Part shown: piece after piece, positions 45,996 to 54,383 of the stretch
Numbering within the stretch: the stretch's first letter is position 1
Layout of the letters: every line of letters starts with the position of its first letter
NCBI GenBank assembly: GCA_963705275.1
Contig: OY970063.1
Coordinates: forward strand, 434,001-498,000
DNA: 64,000 bases
Source: Fen-1135 sp963705275
Lineage (GTDB): Bacteria; Desulfobacterota; Syntrophia; Syntrophales; UBA2185
Direction: 5' to 3'
The notes under the pieces: model-generated
What the model was told of the DNA's origin: nothing
The model's database searches: none
Seen by the model: the letters and a program-made list of their open reading frames with translations, nothing else
Program-made: the position numbers and the translations under genes

Positions 45996-46099
45996 GTGCG
46001 GCAATAGCACAATAGATTTGGCCCACAATGAGGTATTTTAAAGAAATCCGTCACTTCACCAAGTGTGCATAATGAGCACATATCGTGCCCTTATAGCAC
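45996..46099. promoter_or_regulatory. Three GTGC-N7-GCAC palindromes, putative activator binding sites
   Basis: Three 15-bp palindromes with the same arms and spacing: 45996-46010 (spacer GGCAATA), 46065-46079 (spacer ATAATGA) and 46085-46099 (spacer CCTTATA). The last two are centred 20 bases apart, two helical turns, and all lie about 175-290 bases upstream of the -24/-12 promoter, a normal enhancer distance. The arrangement suits a dimeric Fis-type helix-turn-helix such as that of the regulator ending at 46110, ten bases away. I saw no further copy next to the other genes here. Confidence 0.65.
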
Positions 46100-46109
46100 T
46101 AATTCGTGA

Positions 46110-48245
46110 TCAATTGATGTGCTTATCAATCTTCTTTCGTTCTCTGATGAATTTGTAACGAGAAATGCTTAGATGCTTGGCCGCTGCAGTCTTGTTGCCG
46201 CCGCTTATTTCCAGAGCATTTTCGAGGATTCTTTCTTTAATGTCGCTCATAATTCTCTCTGTCACCACAGTGTAATCTATTTCCCCGGAGGAGAGTGCGG
46301 GAAGAAATTTTTCAATTTCAACTTTGAGATATTTGTAGCTCGGAACGGCCTTTATTTCGGCGGGAAGATCGTCAGGCGAAATGGATGTGCCAAGTTTCTG
46401 CAAGATCATGACCCTCTCAATTATATTTTTCAACTCCCTTACATTCCCTGGCCACGTATAAGCTTTCAAAATAAGTTCTGCTTCTTTACTGAACCCTCTT
46501 ACCTTTTTCCCGAACTTCCTGTTAAATTCTTCTATATAGTGCCTTGCCAGAAGAAGTATATCATCAGGTCTTTCACGGAGGGGCGGGATGACAATAGGAA
46601 CAACCCTTATTCTGTAAAAAAGATCTTCGCGAAATGACCCTTCACTTACCATCTTGGCAAGGTCCATATTTGTTGAAAAAATAAACCTTACGTCAACGGG
46701 TATATTTTCTGTTCCGCCGAGACGCCTCACATAACCGTTTTCCAGCATTCGCAAGAATTTTACCTGCAGCTGGATGCTCATATTTCCAACCTCATCCAGC
46801 AGCAATGTGCCTCCATTGGCATATTCCAGAAGACCAATCTTCCTTTTTCGCGCATCCGTAAATGCTCCCGCTTCATATCCAAAAAGTTCACTTTCCAGCA
46901 ATGTCCCCGGAATTGCAGCACAATTAACATCTACGAAGGGTTTGGAAGATCTGTTGCTCTGTCTGTGAATGGCGCGGGCAATTAATTCCTTGCCGGTACC
47001 ACTTTCGCCCTGAATCAATATATTTGTATTATGTGATGCGACTTCCTCAATTACATGGAAAATGCCGATCATCTTCTTTGATTTGCCGAGAATATTATGA
47101 AACCCCAAAAGGATATCTTCTCTCTCTTTTAATTTTTCGACTTCCGTCTTGAGGGATTCCGCTTCAAGCGACAGCATCGAATGCATAATTACATTGTCAT
47201 ATGAGGTAACAGCATTCTTAACGAGTATGTCCAGAATATTGATTTGATCCTGCGTATAGCTGCCTGATCGTTTTGCAAGATACAGCGCGCCTTTGAACTT
47301 GTCCTTTATATGAAGGGGAAATGCTAGTTCAGAATGGAACCCATCATAGACAGGGTGGGTCAACGAACCCTCGTCAGTTTCTCGTCGCACGACAATAGCA
47401 TCAGTATCCATTACCTGACCTATGATGCTCTTGCCTATTATCCCATCATAAGCCTTTCTGTCCTCAATAAACACCTTCCCACCATCAGTGACAAGACACC
47501 GATCCTTTTCGATGTCTAAGAAATATACGAGGACTCTATCGGCGCCCGCAATTTCAAGCGCACTCTTATTGAGGATGTCGATTATCCGATTATCAAGGAC
47601 GCGACTTGAATTTATCTCGGACACAGCCTCCTGAAGAATCATCAACTGACGGATTTTCTCCGCATTCGTCGCAAAGAGCCTTGTATTGTGGATGACAATG
47701 CTCATCTGACTGGCAAATGTCAGAAAGAGGCTGATCTCTTCAGTGAAGAATTTCGTTTCCTCCTTGCACCACGCCGCGATTGTTCCTATGACGTCATCGC
47801 CTATCTTGAGGGGCACACACACGATAGAGCCCTTGCTAAGAATCTTTGTCAACATGCGATCAGTTTCCGTGATTCTCGGATCAGTTGCCGCGTCCGCGAT
47901 GGCAATCACCTGGCCTGATTTTGCTACCTTTGTTGATAGACAATCATGTTCGTAAATATTGAGGGCAACTGAGAATGCCCTTGCTGTCTCTTCGGGATTG
48001 TAATTCTTCACAACCTTGGTTTCCAGATACTGCTTCGTCTCATCAAAAAGTCTGATTATCCCCATGTCGAAACCCATGGTATCGACAACTTCATCCAGAA
48101 TTCTGGCTAGTATTTCATCCACGTTGGAGGGAGCGGTAAGAAAGGTGCTTATCCTAAAAATACTTTGCAGCAACTTATCTTTGTCAAGCAAAGGAGTGCC
48201 GGATATTTCGATATGGAGATCCTCATCGCCATTTATTCTCGCCAT
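46110..48245 (-). CDS. Sigma-54-interacting transcriptional regulator with two GAF domains
   Basis: A 711-aa bacterial enhancer-binding protein. Two GAF domains (about 25-180 and 215-360, e.g. IGTIAAWCKEETKFFTEEISLF) would sense a small molecule. A linker helix leads to the AAA+ domain (about 385-620) with Walker A GESGTGKELIARAIH, the sigma-54 contact loop as GAFTDA (usual GAFTGA), Walker B GGTLLLDEVGNM and FSTNMDL. A Fis-type helix-turn-helix ends the protein (ALEISGGNKTAAAKHLSISR). No receiver domain, so it is not a two-component regulator. It lies 27 bases after the cyclic-nucleotide-binding gene. Its likely targets are the palindromes at 45996-46099. Confidence 0.92.
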   Translation of the reverse strand: MARINGDEDLHIEISGTPLLDKDKLLQSIFRISTFLTAPSNVDEILARILDEVVDTMGFDMGIIRLFDETKQYLETKVVKNYNPEETARAFSVALNIYEHDCLSTKVAKSGQVIAIADAATDPRITETDRMLTKILSKGSIVCVPLKIGDDVIGTIAAWCKEETKFFTEEISLFLTFASQMSIVIHNTRLFATNAEKIRQLMILQEAVSEINSSRVLDNRIIDILNKSALEIAGADRVLVYFLDIEKDRCLVTDGGKVFIEDRKAYDGIIGKSIIGQVMDTDAIVVRRETDEGSLTHPVYDGFHSELAFPLHIKDKFKGALYLAKRSGSYTQDQINILDILVKNAVTSYDNVIMHSMLSLEAESLKTEVEKLKEREDILLGFHNILGKSKKMIGIFHVIEEVASHNTNILIQGESGTGKELIARAIHRQSNRSSKPFVDVNCAAIPGTLLESELFGYEAGAFTDARKRKIGLLEYANGGTLLLDEVGNMSIQLQVKFLRMLENGYVRRLGGTENIPVDVRFIFSTNMDLAKMVSEGSFREDLFYRIRVVPIVIPPLRERPDDILLLARHYIEEFNRKFGKKVRGFSKEAELILKAYTWPGNVRELKNIIERVMILQKLGTSISPDDLPAEIKAVPSYKYLKVEIEKFLPALSSGEIDYTVVTERIMSDIKERILENALEISGGNKTAAAKHLSISRYKFIRERKKIDKHIN

Positions 48246-48272
48246 TGTTAAATCATTCCCTTTCCAAAATAA

Positions 48273-48782
48273 TTATGCCTCACGCAACATGATGCTGAGG
48301 GCTGTAGTAAGCTTCATGGTGTCCTCATCCGCTCTCCTCAATCTCGCACTCACAATCCTCCCTAGGTTCAACAGCATCCGGTAACCAAGTTCATAATCTT
48401 TTTCAGCAACCTTCAAAAAATCATCCTTCTTCATTTCGTACATAACGCAATCAGTGACTGCCTTTACGGAAGCGGTTCTTTTTTGTTCCTCAAGGAGGGC
48501 TATTTCCCCGACGACGGCGTGCTGTCCGCCATCCAATCTCGTGAATACCTTATTTTTCCCTGAGTCTTCATTATCTGTGTCGTCTATAACAAGGTTCTTT
48601 GCGATCTCGACGGTGCCCTCCAAGATAATATACATGGTATCTCCGATATCGCCCTCTCTCATGATGATCTCATCGGCCGAAAAGGTAACTTTACGCAGGA
48701 TATCCGTAATTCTTTGGATCTTTTCCGCAGTCAGGTTTCTAAAAAGAGCGATATCCCTCAATGCAGCAATGTCTTTATTCAT
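48273..48782 (-). CDS. Cyclic nucleotide-binding domain protein
   Basis: A 169-aa protein that is essentially one cNMP-binding (Crp-like) beta-barrel domain (about 10-135). It has the phosphate-binding cassette VVGEIALLEEQKRTASVKA, where the Arg-Thr-Ala order fits nucleotide binding. There is no DNA-binding helix-turn-helix, so it is a sensor or adaptor, not a Crp/Fnr regulator. ATG 48782 has GGGGGA seven bases upstream. It lies between a K+ channel gene and the sigma-54 regulator and could modulate either; that is inference. Confidence 0.85.
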   Translation of the reverse strand: MNKDIAALRDIALFRNLTAEKIQRITDILRKVTFSADEIIMREGDIGDTMYIILEGTVEIAKNLVIDDTDNEDSGKNKVFTRLDGGQHAVVGEIALLEEQKRTASVKAVTDCVMYEMKKDDFLKVAEKDYELGYRMLLNLGRIVSARLRRADEDTMKLTTALSIMLREA

Positions 48783-48885
48783 CAATTATCCCCCCAAAGT
48801 ATAACCTCCGCATGTCTTGCAGTATCAGCCACCTTCCAAACAATGTCAGAACCTCTTATACGAGACGCATAAAGACTCTTGCTCG

Positions 48886-50061
48886 TCACCTAATCTTGCC
48901 GGCATTACCCTTCGAAAGTATCACGGCAAATTGCCCGTCTTTTATGACGTATCCGTCGTCAGGATTTAAGATAAACTGCATCTCTTCCCTCTTATAAAAG
49001 AAATCTTTTTTTGATTCCTTTATTTTATCCTTGATAAAGGTATCAATGACGGATGTATCGTCCGATAAAATATCTGCCAATTTCATTGCCTTCTTTTCCG
49101 TTAGGAGACCTATCAGGATAGCGTGCCTCTTTTCCCTGAAAAATACCGAGAGCTCTTTAAATGTATTACCTACAAGACTACGGGGAATTTCTGCTCTCCA
49201 CAATTTGTTGGTGTCCCCCAGCGACAAGATGCTCGAAAATATCTTAGGGAGACCAGGGGAATTAATCGCACTTGCCAGGAGTGACCCCACATGTTCGCCC
49301 CTGACGACGACTTCATCAACATTTGCCCTTTTCAAGTGCTGCTTGTTTTCACCATCCAGGAGCTCGACAATCGTTTTAACATTGGGGGCTAAAGATTTTA
49401 TAGCTAGAGCGGCAAGGGTTGTTCTTTCATCAATCCGCTCGTGCGGATGGCTTCCTGACGAGTCTGCCATTATCAGGGCAAAGGCAGCCTTGGTAATATT
49501 AGCTCTCGAAAGAACATCTTCGTGGACGTAATTGCCCCTGAGAAATCTAAGGTTGTATTTGTCATACTTGAGCTTGAGGGAATCGACATCGTCAACAGAA
49601 AGTTCGTTTATCAGGATGATAGGTGTATCTTCCATAGAACCATATGTCTTCAGCACCTGGAGGACTTCTTCTGTATGCTGATTCCAACCGCATATAACAA
49701 TGTGGTTTTTCTCCTTGACAGTTTCCAAACCTTTTCCCTCCTTAATCTTCCGTTCGACAAATATGGAGGCGATAGTTGCCGTGAAGAGAGACATTAACCC
49801 CACGCCTGCAAAGATGAGCACTAAACCAACTGCTCTTCCACCCGCTGTTATCGGATATATGTCACCATAACCGACAGTACCCATAGTTACCACTGCCCAC
49901 CAAACACCATCCCACAAAGAATGAATGGTAGATTCCTCCCCGGCACGTTCAAAATAATAGACGCTGGTTGCACTGATGAAGATAACACTTATGATGACGG
50001 TGGCAATTTGAACAAACTTCTCCCTGTACAATCTTTTCATTGATTTTAAGGCCATCGACAT
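48886..50061 (-). CDS. MthK-like potassium channel with RCK domain
   Basis: A 391-aa K+ channel. Two membrane helices (about 16-38 and 75-97) flank the pore with selectivity filter TMGTVGYGDIYP. The cytoplasmic RCK N-domain begins HIVICGWNQHTEEVLQVL, where the usual GxGxxG is replaced by GWNQHTE as in MthK-type calcium-gated channels. An RCK C-domain and a tail follow. It is predicted tetrameric and ligand-gated. First of three consecutive minus-strand genes leading to the sigma-54 regulator. Confidence 0.92.
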   Translation of the reverse strand: MSMALKSMKRLYREKFVQIATVIISVIFISATSVYYFERAGEESTIHSLWDGVWWAVVTMGTVGYGDIYPITAGGRAVGLVLIFAGVGLMSLFTATIASIFVERKIKEGKGLETVKEKNHIVICGWNQHTEEVLQVLKTYGSMEDTPIILINELSVDDVDSLKLKYDKYNLRFLRGNYVHEDVLSRANITKAAFALIMADSSGSHPHERIDERTTLAALAIKSLAPNVKTIVELLDGENKQHLKRANVDEVVVRGEHVGSLLASAINSPGLPKIFSSILSLGDTNKLWRAEIPRSLVGNTFKELSVFFREKRHAILIGLLTEKKAMKLADILSDDTSVIDTFIKDKIKESKKDFFYKREEMQFILNPDDGYVIKDGQFAVILSKGNAGKIR

Positions 50062-50145
50062 ATGCTGTCCCTATAATTAGGCTGCACTTAGGCAGCGTAA
50101 CTTGCCCTTGGTCTGGGATATGCAATGATTACCGACATGAATAAA

Positions 50146-52179
50146 TCAACGCGTGCCGTATTCAAAAAATCGCATGGAGAAAGTGGCCCTGCCTTGAGTC
50201 GCAGACCGCAGGTCTGTTGAATATCCAAACATTTCCTTCAGAGGTATTTTGCCCCTGATCTCACTTATAGTTCCCTTCGGCGTGATCGCTTGAATTTCCC
50301 CTCCTCTGGCATTTATGTCTCCTATAACCTCGCCCATGAATTCCGCCGGCACGATGACATCTACCATCATGATCGGCTCAAGCAGTATAGGATCAGCCTG
50401 CAAACAACCATTTCTGACTGCAGATGATGCGGCAATCTTATAACCAAGCGTCGTAGATTCCCCTTCCCTGAAAGATCCTCCAGTTATCGTCACCTTGATA
50501 TCCACAATGGGGTAACCACTGATTACACCGCTGAGTGTCGCTTCTTCAATGCCCTCGTGGATGGCAGGATAAAACTCTTCCGGTATTACGATTTCGCCTG
50601 TCTGTATAGCAATCTTATTTCCTTCTCCCCTGCTTCTGGGTTCAAGCAATAACCGAACATGACCAAAATGCTTTCTTTCGCCAAGTTCTTTTTCAAAGAG
50701 GCCTTCAGCCTCTATTTTCCTTTGAATAGTCTCCCGATAGACGACCCTGGGCTTACCAACATTTACATGGGCGCCGAAATCTCTCTTTAACCTATCAGTG
50801 ACAATTTCCAGATGAAGTTCTCCCATGCCTGAAATTACGGTTTGAGCTGTCTCGTCATTATACTTCACTTCAATCGTAGGATCTTCTTCCATCAGCTTGC
50901 CCAGCGCGATGCTCAGTTTTTCCTGATCCGCCGGCGTCTTGGCCTCTATAGCCTGACTTATTACGGGTTTATAGAACTCAATAGGTTCGAGAAGAATCGG
51001 ACGGGACTCATCGCAGATCGTATTTCCAGTCGTTGTATCTTTGAGACCCAGAACAGCAACGATATCTCCGGCACCGCACCTGTTGATTCTTTCTCGCTTA
51101 TTGGCATGCATCTTCAACAGCCGCGCAATCTTTTCTTTTCTTCCGATGCTGGCATTATACACTGCATCGCCCACTTTTAAACTGCCCGAATAAACTCTAA
51201 GATAGGTTAACTTCCTTCCTTCATCCTGTCTGATCTTGAATGCCAGGGCAGCGAGGGGCTCATCGTCGCTGCTGAGCCTCACTTCTTCCTTTTTCGTTAC
51301 AGGATTGGAACCCTTGACCGGAGGGATGTCCTCCGGTGAGGGAAGAAAGTGAACTATAGAATCAAGTATGGGTTGAATGCCTCTATTTCTCAGGGCGGAA
51401 CCGCACATAATAGGTACCGCCTTTAAAGAGATGGTTGCCTGTCTAATGGCTCTGATTATCTCTTTTTCCGAAATAACTGTTCCATCCAAATATTTCTCTG
51501 CAATATAGTCATCCATCTCGGCTAGTGATTCAATCAGTTTCTCACGAGACTCTTTGGCTTGCGGAAAATTGTCAGATGGAATATCTGACAATGAAAAAGA
51601 TGACCCAAGCGTACTGTCGTCCCAGATAATTGCCTTCAGTCTGATCAGGTCTATGATGCCTCTAAAATTATCTTCCTCGCCCAGCGGTATCTGTATTGGT
51701 AGCGGTACTGAGTTAAACCTTTCGCCCATAGTCTTTATTGTACCAAAATAATCGGCACCGACTCTGTCCATCTTATTGATAAAAGCTATTTTAGGTACAC
51801 CATATTTATCGGCCTGATGCCAGACTGTTTCCGACTGCGGTTCGACGCCGCCAACTGCGCAAAAGACAACTAGTGCTCCGTCCAAAACTCTTAGGCAGCG
51901 TTCAACCTCCATCGTAAAATCTACGTGCCCGGGTGTATCAATTATCTGGATGTCATGATTTTCCCAGGTACAGGCCGTAACCGCTGAGGTAATCGTTATG
52001 CCTCTCTCCTGCTCCTGGGGCATCCAGTCCATTGCAGCTTCGCCGTCATGGACCTCCCCCATCTTGTATAGTATTCCTGTATAGAAGAGTATTCTTTCGG
52101 TGACGGTGGTCTTACCGGCATCTATGTGGGCAACTACACCGATATTGCGTGTTCTTGAAAGCTTCTTTCTTGAGGCCAT
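50146..52179 (-). CDS. fusA: Translation elongation factor G, divergent paralogue
   Basis: EF-G family GTPase, 677 aa, slightly shorter than the usual 690-700. G1 is AHIDAGKTTVTERIL (Val where most EF-G have Thr), switch II DTPGHVDFTMEVER, and NKMDRVGADY; domains II-V follow, with EFMGEVIGDINARGGEI in domain V. It is encoded alone with GerMN, away from rpsL/rpsG and tufA. That suggests a second EF-G of the kind seen as extra copies in deltaproteobacteria, Planctomycetes and spirochaetes, specialised for translocation or recycling. Which role applies is unresolved. Confidence 0.9.
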   Translation of the reverse strand: MASRKKLSRTRNIGVVAHIDAGKTTVTERILFYTGILYKMGEVHDGEAAMDWMPQEQERGITITSAVTACTWENHDIQIIDTPGHVDFTMEVERCLRVLDGALVVFCAVGGVEPQSETVWHQADKYGVPKIAFINKMDRVGADYFGTIKTMGERFNSVPLPIQIPLGEEDNFRGIIDLIRLKAIIWDDSTLGSSFSLSDIPSDNFPQAKESREKLIESLAEMDDYIAEKYLDGTVISEKEIIRAIRQATISLKAVPIMCGSALRNRGIQPILDSIVHFLPSPEDIPPVKGSNPVTKKEEVRLSSDDEPLAALAFKIRQDEGRKLTYLRVYSGSLKVGDAVYNASIGRKEKIARLLKMHANKRERINRCGAGDIVAVLGLKDTTTGNTICDESRPILLEPIEFYKPVISQAIEAKTPADQEKLSIALGKLMEEDPTIEVKYNDETAQTVISGMGELHLEIVTDRLKRDFGAHVNVGKPRVVYRETIQRKIEAEGLFEKELGERKHFGHVRLLLEPRSRGEGNKIAIQTGEIVIPEEFYPAIHEGIEEATLSGVISGYPIVDIKVTITGGSFREGESTTLGYKIAASSAVRNGCLQADPILLEPIMMVDVIVPAEFMGEVIGDINARGGEIQAITPKGTISEIRGKIPLKEMFGYSTDLRSATQGRATFSMRFFEYGTR

Positions 52180-52214
52180 AGACTAACCTGAGCTGGGAAC
52201 TCTTTGTGCGGGCA

Positions 52215-52832
52215 TCATCCTTCTTTTGCACCCGGCGCCAGCATGTCTTTATTCGTAGTGAAGGGCTGTCTCGTATCAACATGCCCTTTAATGGAATCCA
52301 CTTCCTTCCCGTCTATCAGTAACTTCACCCTTTTAATGCTGTTGATATTGCGCATAAGACTATTGGTCAGCGAATATATTGTCGCCATTTCGCTGGCACT
52401 GCCGCCCGGATGTTGCTTGATAAGATTCTTGTCAAAGCTGACATAGGCCGTGTGCTTTTCATCTATCCTGATATTGCCTAGAGCTACTCCCTCCGGGAAA
52501 GTGCTTACAAGCTTCGTCTTAGAGCCTTCAAGCAATGCCTTTACCAGTTCCCTGGCCTTGGCTTGATCATTTTCCTCCTTGGGAATGTATCTCTTTTCCG
52601 GAACTAAAAATCGTTCATTCGCATCTGAAAAATACAGAACGACCTCCTGTTTTTCCTTCTTTGCGACGCCGTCCTTGGTTGGCGGGAACACATATTCAAA
52701 AATGATTACAAAGAAAAGTATGAGACATGCTACAATGGTAGCAACAATCATAAAAAGGAAAGACTTTTTCATACGCTTCCTTTTCTTCTTTCCCTTTATC
52801 TCATCCGTTCTCCTCTTTCTCTTTGTGGCCAT
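52215..52832 (-). CDS. GerMN domain membrane-anchored protein
   Basis: A 205-aa protein with a very basic cytoplasmic N-terminus (MATKRKRRTDEIKGKKKRKR), one membrane segment (about 26-48) and an extracytoplasmic GerMN (sporulation/germination) domain (about 65-185, LVKALLEGSKTKLVSTFPEG and VKLLIDGKEVDSIKGHVD). ATG 52832 is chosen over a TTG six bases upstream. GerMN domains are widespread in non-spore formers and are thought to act in the envelope. It lies upstream of the EF-G gene on the same strand. Confidence 0.82.
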   Translation of the reverse strand: MATKRKRRTDEIKGKKKRKRMKKSFLFMIVATIVACLILFFVIIFEYVFPPTKDGVAKKEKQEVVLYFSDANERFLVPEKRYIPKEENDQAKARELVKALLEGSKTKLVSTFPEGVALGNIRIDEKHTAYVSFDKNLIKQHPGGSASEMATIYSLTNSLMRNINSIKRVKLLIDGKEVDSIKGHVDTRQPFTTNKDMLAPGAKEG

Positions 52833-53309
52833 AGTCAATCGTTCTCCTCAGTTACTAAAAGCGGCGATAATGTAGGGTATTTTCACAATACTGTCAAGCA
52901 GATAACAGAGCCAACTCATCATTTGAACAGCAAAGAGAGGTTTAAGAAATGTAAACCTGAGTTCTATGATGTTTCCATTCTTTGTTCGAACCCAGACGGC
53001 TAAGAAACATTGCGTTTCCTAAGGCCTTGCCCACGGAACAAACCTGTTCATCGATTAACGTCCTACTTACGCCGCAGAAATATTGAATCGGTAAGCATTC
53101 AGGAGGTGTAACACATGTTGCAATCTCATGATCTTTCCAGCATGGTCAGATGAGAATTGCGCGGTATGACATGATTCCACGTTGTCATCAGCCTTCAGTT
53201 AGCTCTCGGCTGGAAGCCCCATGCTGATTTCAACTATGTTGTGGAAGGATTTGATCGCCCGTGTTTGCGCGGCGCTGCTTTATGAAGTGATTGATGAGAG
53301 ACTTCATTT
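52833..53309. other. Gap of about 480 bases, no gene supported
   Basis: Only short or poorly supported frames. One item is visible: a 12-codon plus-strand ORF from ATG 53115 to TGA 53153 (MLQSHDLSSMVR) with a very good AGGAGGT site upstream and no gene following in that direction. It may be the 5' stub of a decayed gene. The promoter for the GerMN gene should lie near the left end. Confidence 0.4.
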
Positions 53310-53894
53310 CTATTTATTATCACTGCTGCAACCATTCACCCACCAATCGCTCTTATCTTTGAACCACCACTCGGAAGAATCCGTTTTGATAATGCTAAGG
53401 GCCAGCTTTCTTGCAGTATCGGTATGAAGTCGTCTTCTTGCAAATTCAATCCACTCGCCCGTGTACTTATTACCTAGATCACCGTATTCCTTCAACTGAA
53501 GAATCAAAGCAAGCTGGTCGGCATCGTGGGCAATAAGAGACTCCCTTGTCTTCTTCTCATTAAATTCGTCAATGACGGACTTTATTTCATCGCCGAAGAA
53601 TACTGTCTGAGTCAGCTCTCTTATGGCTCTTTCTTCGTGCACAGTAACATACTTCTTATACATGTAGTTCATATCGCCGGTTCTTGCTTCGGGAAGATCA
53701 TGGACAAGACATATCTTTAACACCTTCAATTCGTCCAGACCAGGTTCAAGTTTACTTAAAGCATAGCCAATAAATATCGTTCGCAGAATATGTTCAGCCA
53801 CCGATTCGCAGCCGGAGCCCAGGAATCTAAAGCCTGTTCTGGGGGTTTTTTTTAACATGCCCACTTCAAATAAGAAATTCGCTATGCTGTCCAT
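53310..53894 (-). CDS. HD domain phosphohydrolase, YfbR-like
   Basis: A 194-aa HD-domain protein. Metal ligands are seen in SVAEHILRTIFIGYAL (His), CLVHDLPEARTGDM (HD) and AHDADQLALILQL (Asp). The closest characterised group is 5'-deoxynucleotidase YfbR and related HD domain-containing proteins, which dephosphorylate deoxynucleoside monophosphates. The exact substrate is not certain. ATG 53894 follows GAAGGA and starts just after the stop of the small gene at 53896, so the two are probably cotranscribed. Confidence 0.85.
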   Translation of the reverse strand: MDSIANFLFEVGMLKKTPRTGFRFLGSGCESVAEHILRTIFIGYALSKLEPGLDELKVLKICLVHDLPEARTGDMNYMYKKYVTVHEERAIRELTQTVFFGDEIKSVIDEFNEKKTRESLIAHDADQLALILQLKEYGDLGNKYTGEWIEFARRRLHTDTARKLALSIIKTDSSEWWFKDKSDWWVNGCSSDNK

Positions 53895-53895
53895 A

Positions 53896-54114
53896 TTATT
53901 CCTTCTTCATCATCTTTATTCTGTTGTCCATCATATCGGATACTCTCTTTATCTGTGACTGAAGCGATGCAATACCGTCTGGTTTCATGGACAGTAATCT
54001 ATCAATCTGCGATTTCCAGTACTCCAATACAGATATTTCGTTTTCTTTCAGTTTTCTATCAAACCTTGCCTGGAGCTCTTTGATAAATGCCGGATTATTC
54101 TCTAAATCAGCCAT
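53896..54114 (-). CDS. Small helical protein of unknown function
   Basis: A 72-aa protein (starts MADLENNPAFIKELQARFDR), fully alpha-helical by appearance with a heptad-like distribution (LQSQIKRVSDMMDNRIKMM), no membrane segment. GGGGA lies upstream of ATG 54114. It ends one base before the HD-domain gene begins, a tight two-gene operon. No family recognised. Confidence 0.65.
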   Translation of the reverse strand: MADLENNPAFIKELQARFDRKLKENEISVLEYWKSQIDRLLSMKPDGIASLQSQIKRVSDMMDNRIKMMKKE

Positions 54115-54383
54115 TTGCTATCCCCGTTTAGTGAATATGGTCATTACATGACAGATATAATTTATTATATCATTAATGCTTGTTCTTGCAACTATTGATA
54201 TTGAAAAAAGCCGAATTCTAATGTCCTTGAAGTTTGTAATCTTAATATTGAATGAACGTAATGATATTGAGATTTCACTTTGCACAATAGCTTAATTATG
54301 TTAATAACGCCCATACTTACCGAATCTTGCAAGCGCCGCCTTAATACTGTCAAGGTCGTTCAATATTTTAACGAGGTATATTT

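Noticed and set aside
50112..50130. TGG-N10-GC pattern on the plus strand as a sigma-54 promoter
   Set aside because: The flanking consensus bases are absent and it points into the 3' end of the EF-G gene.
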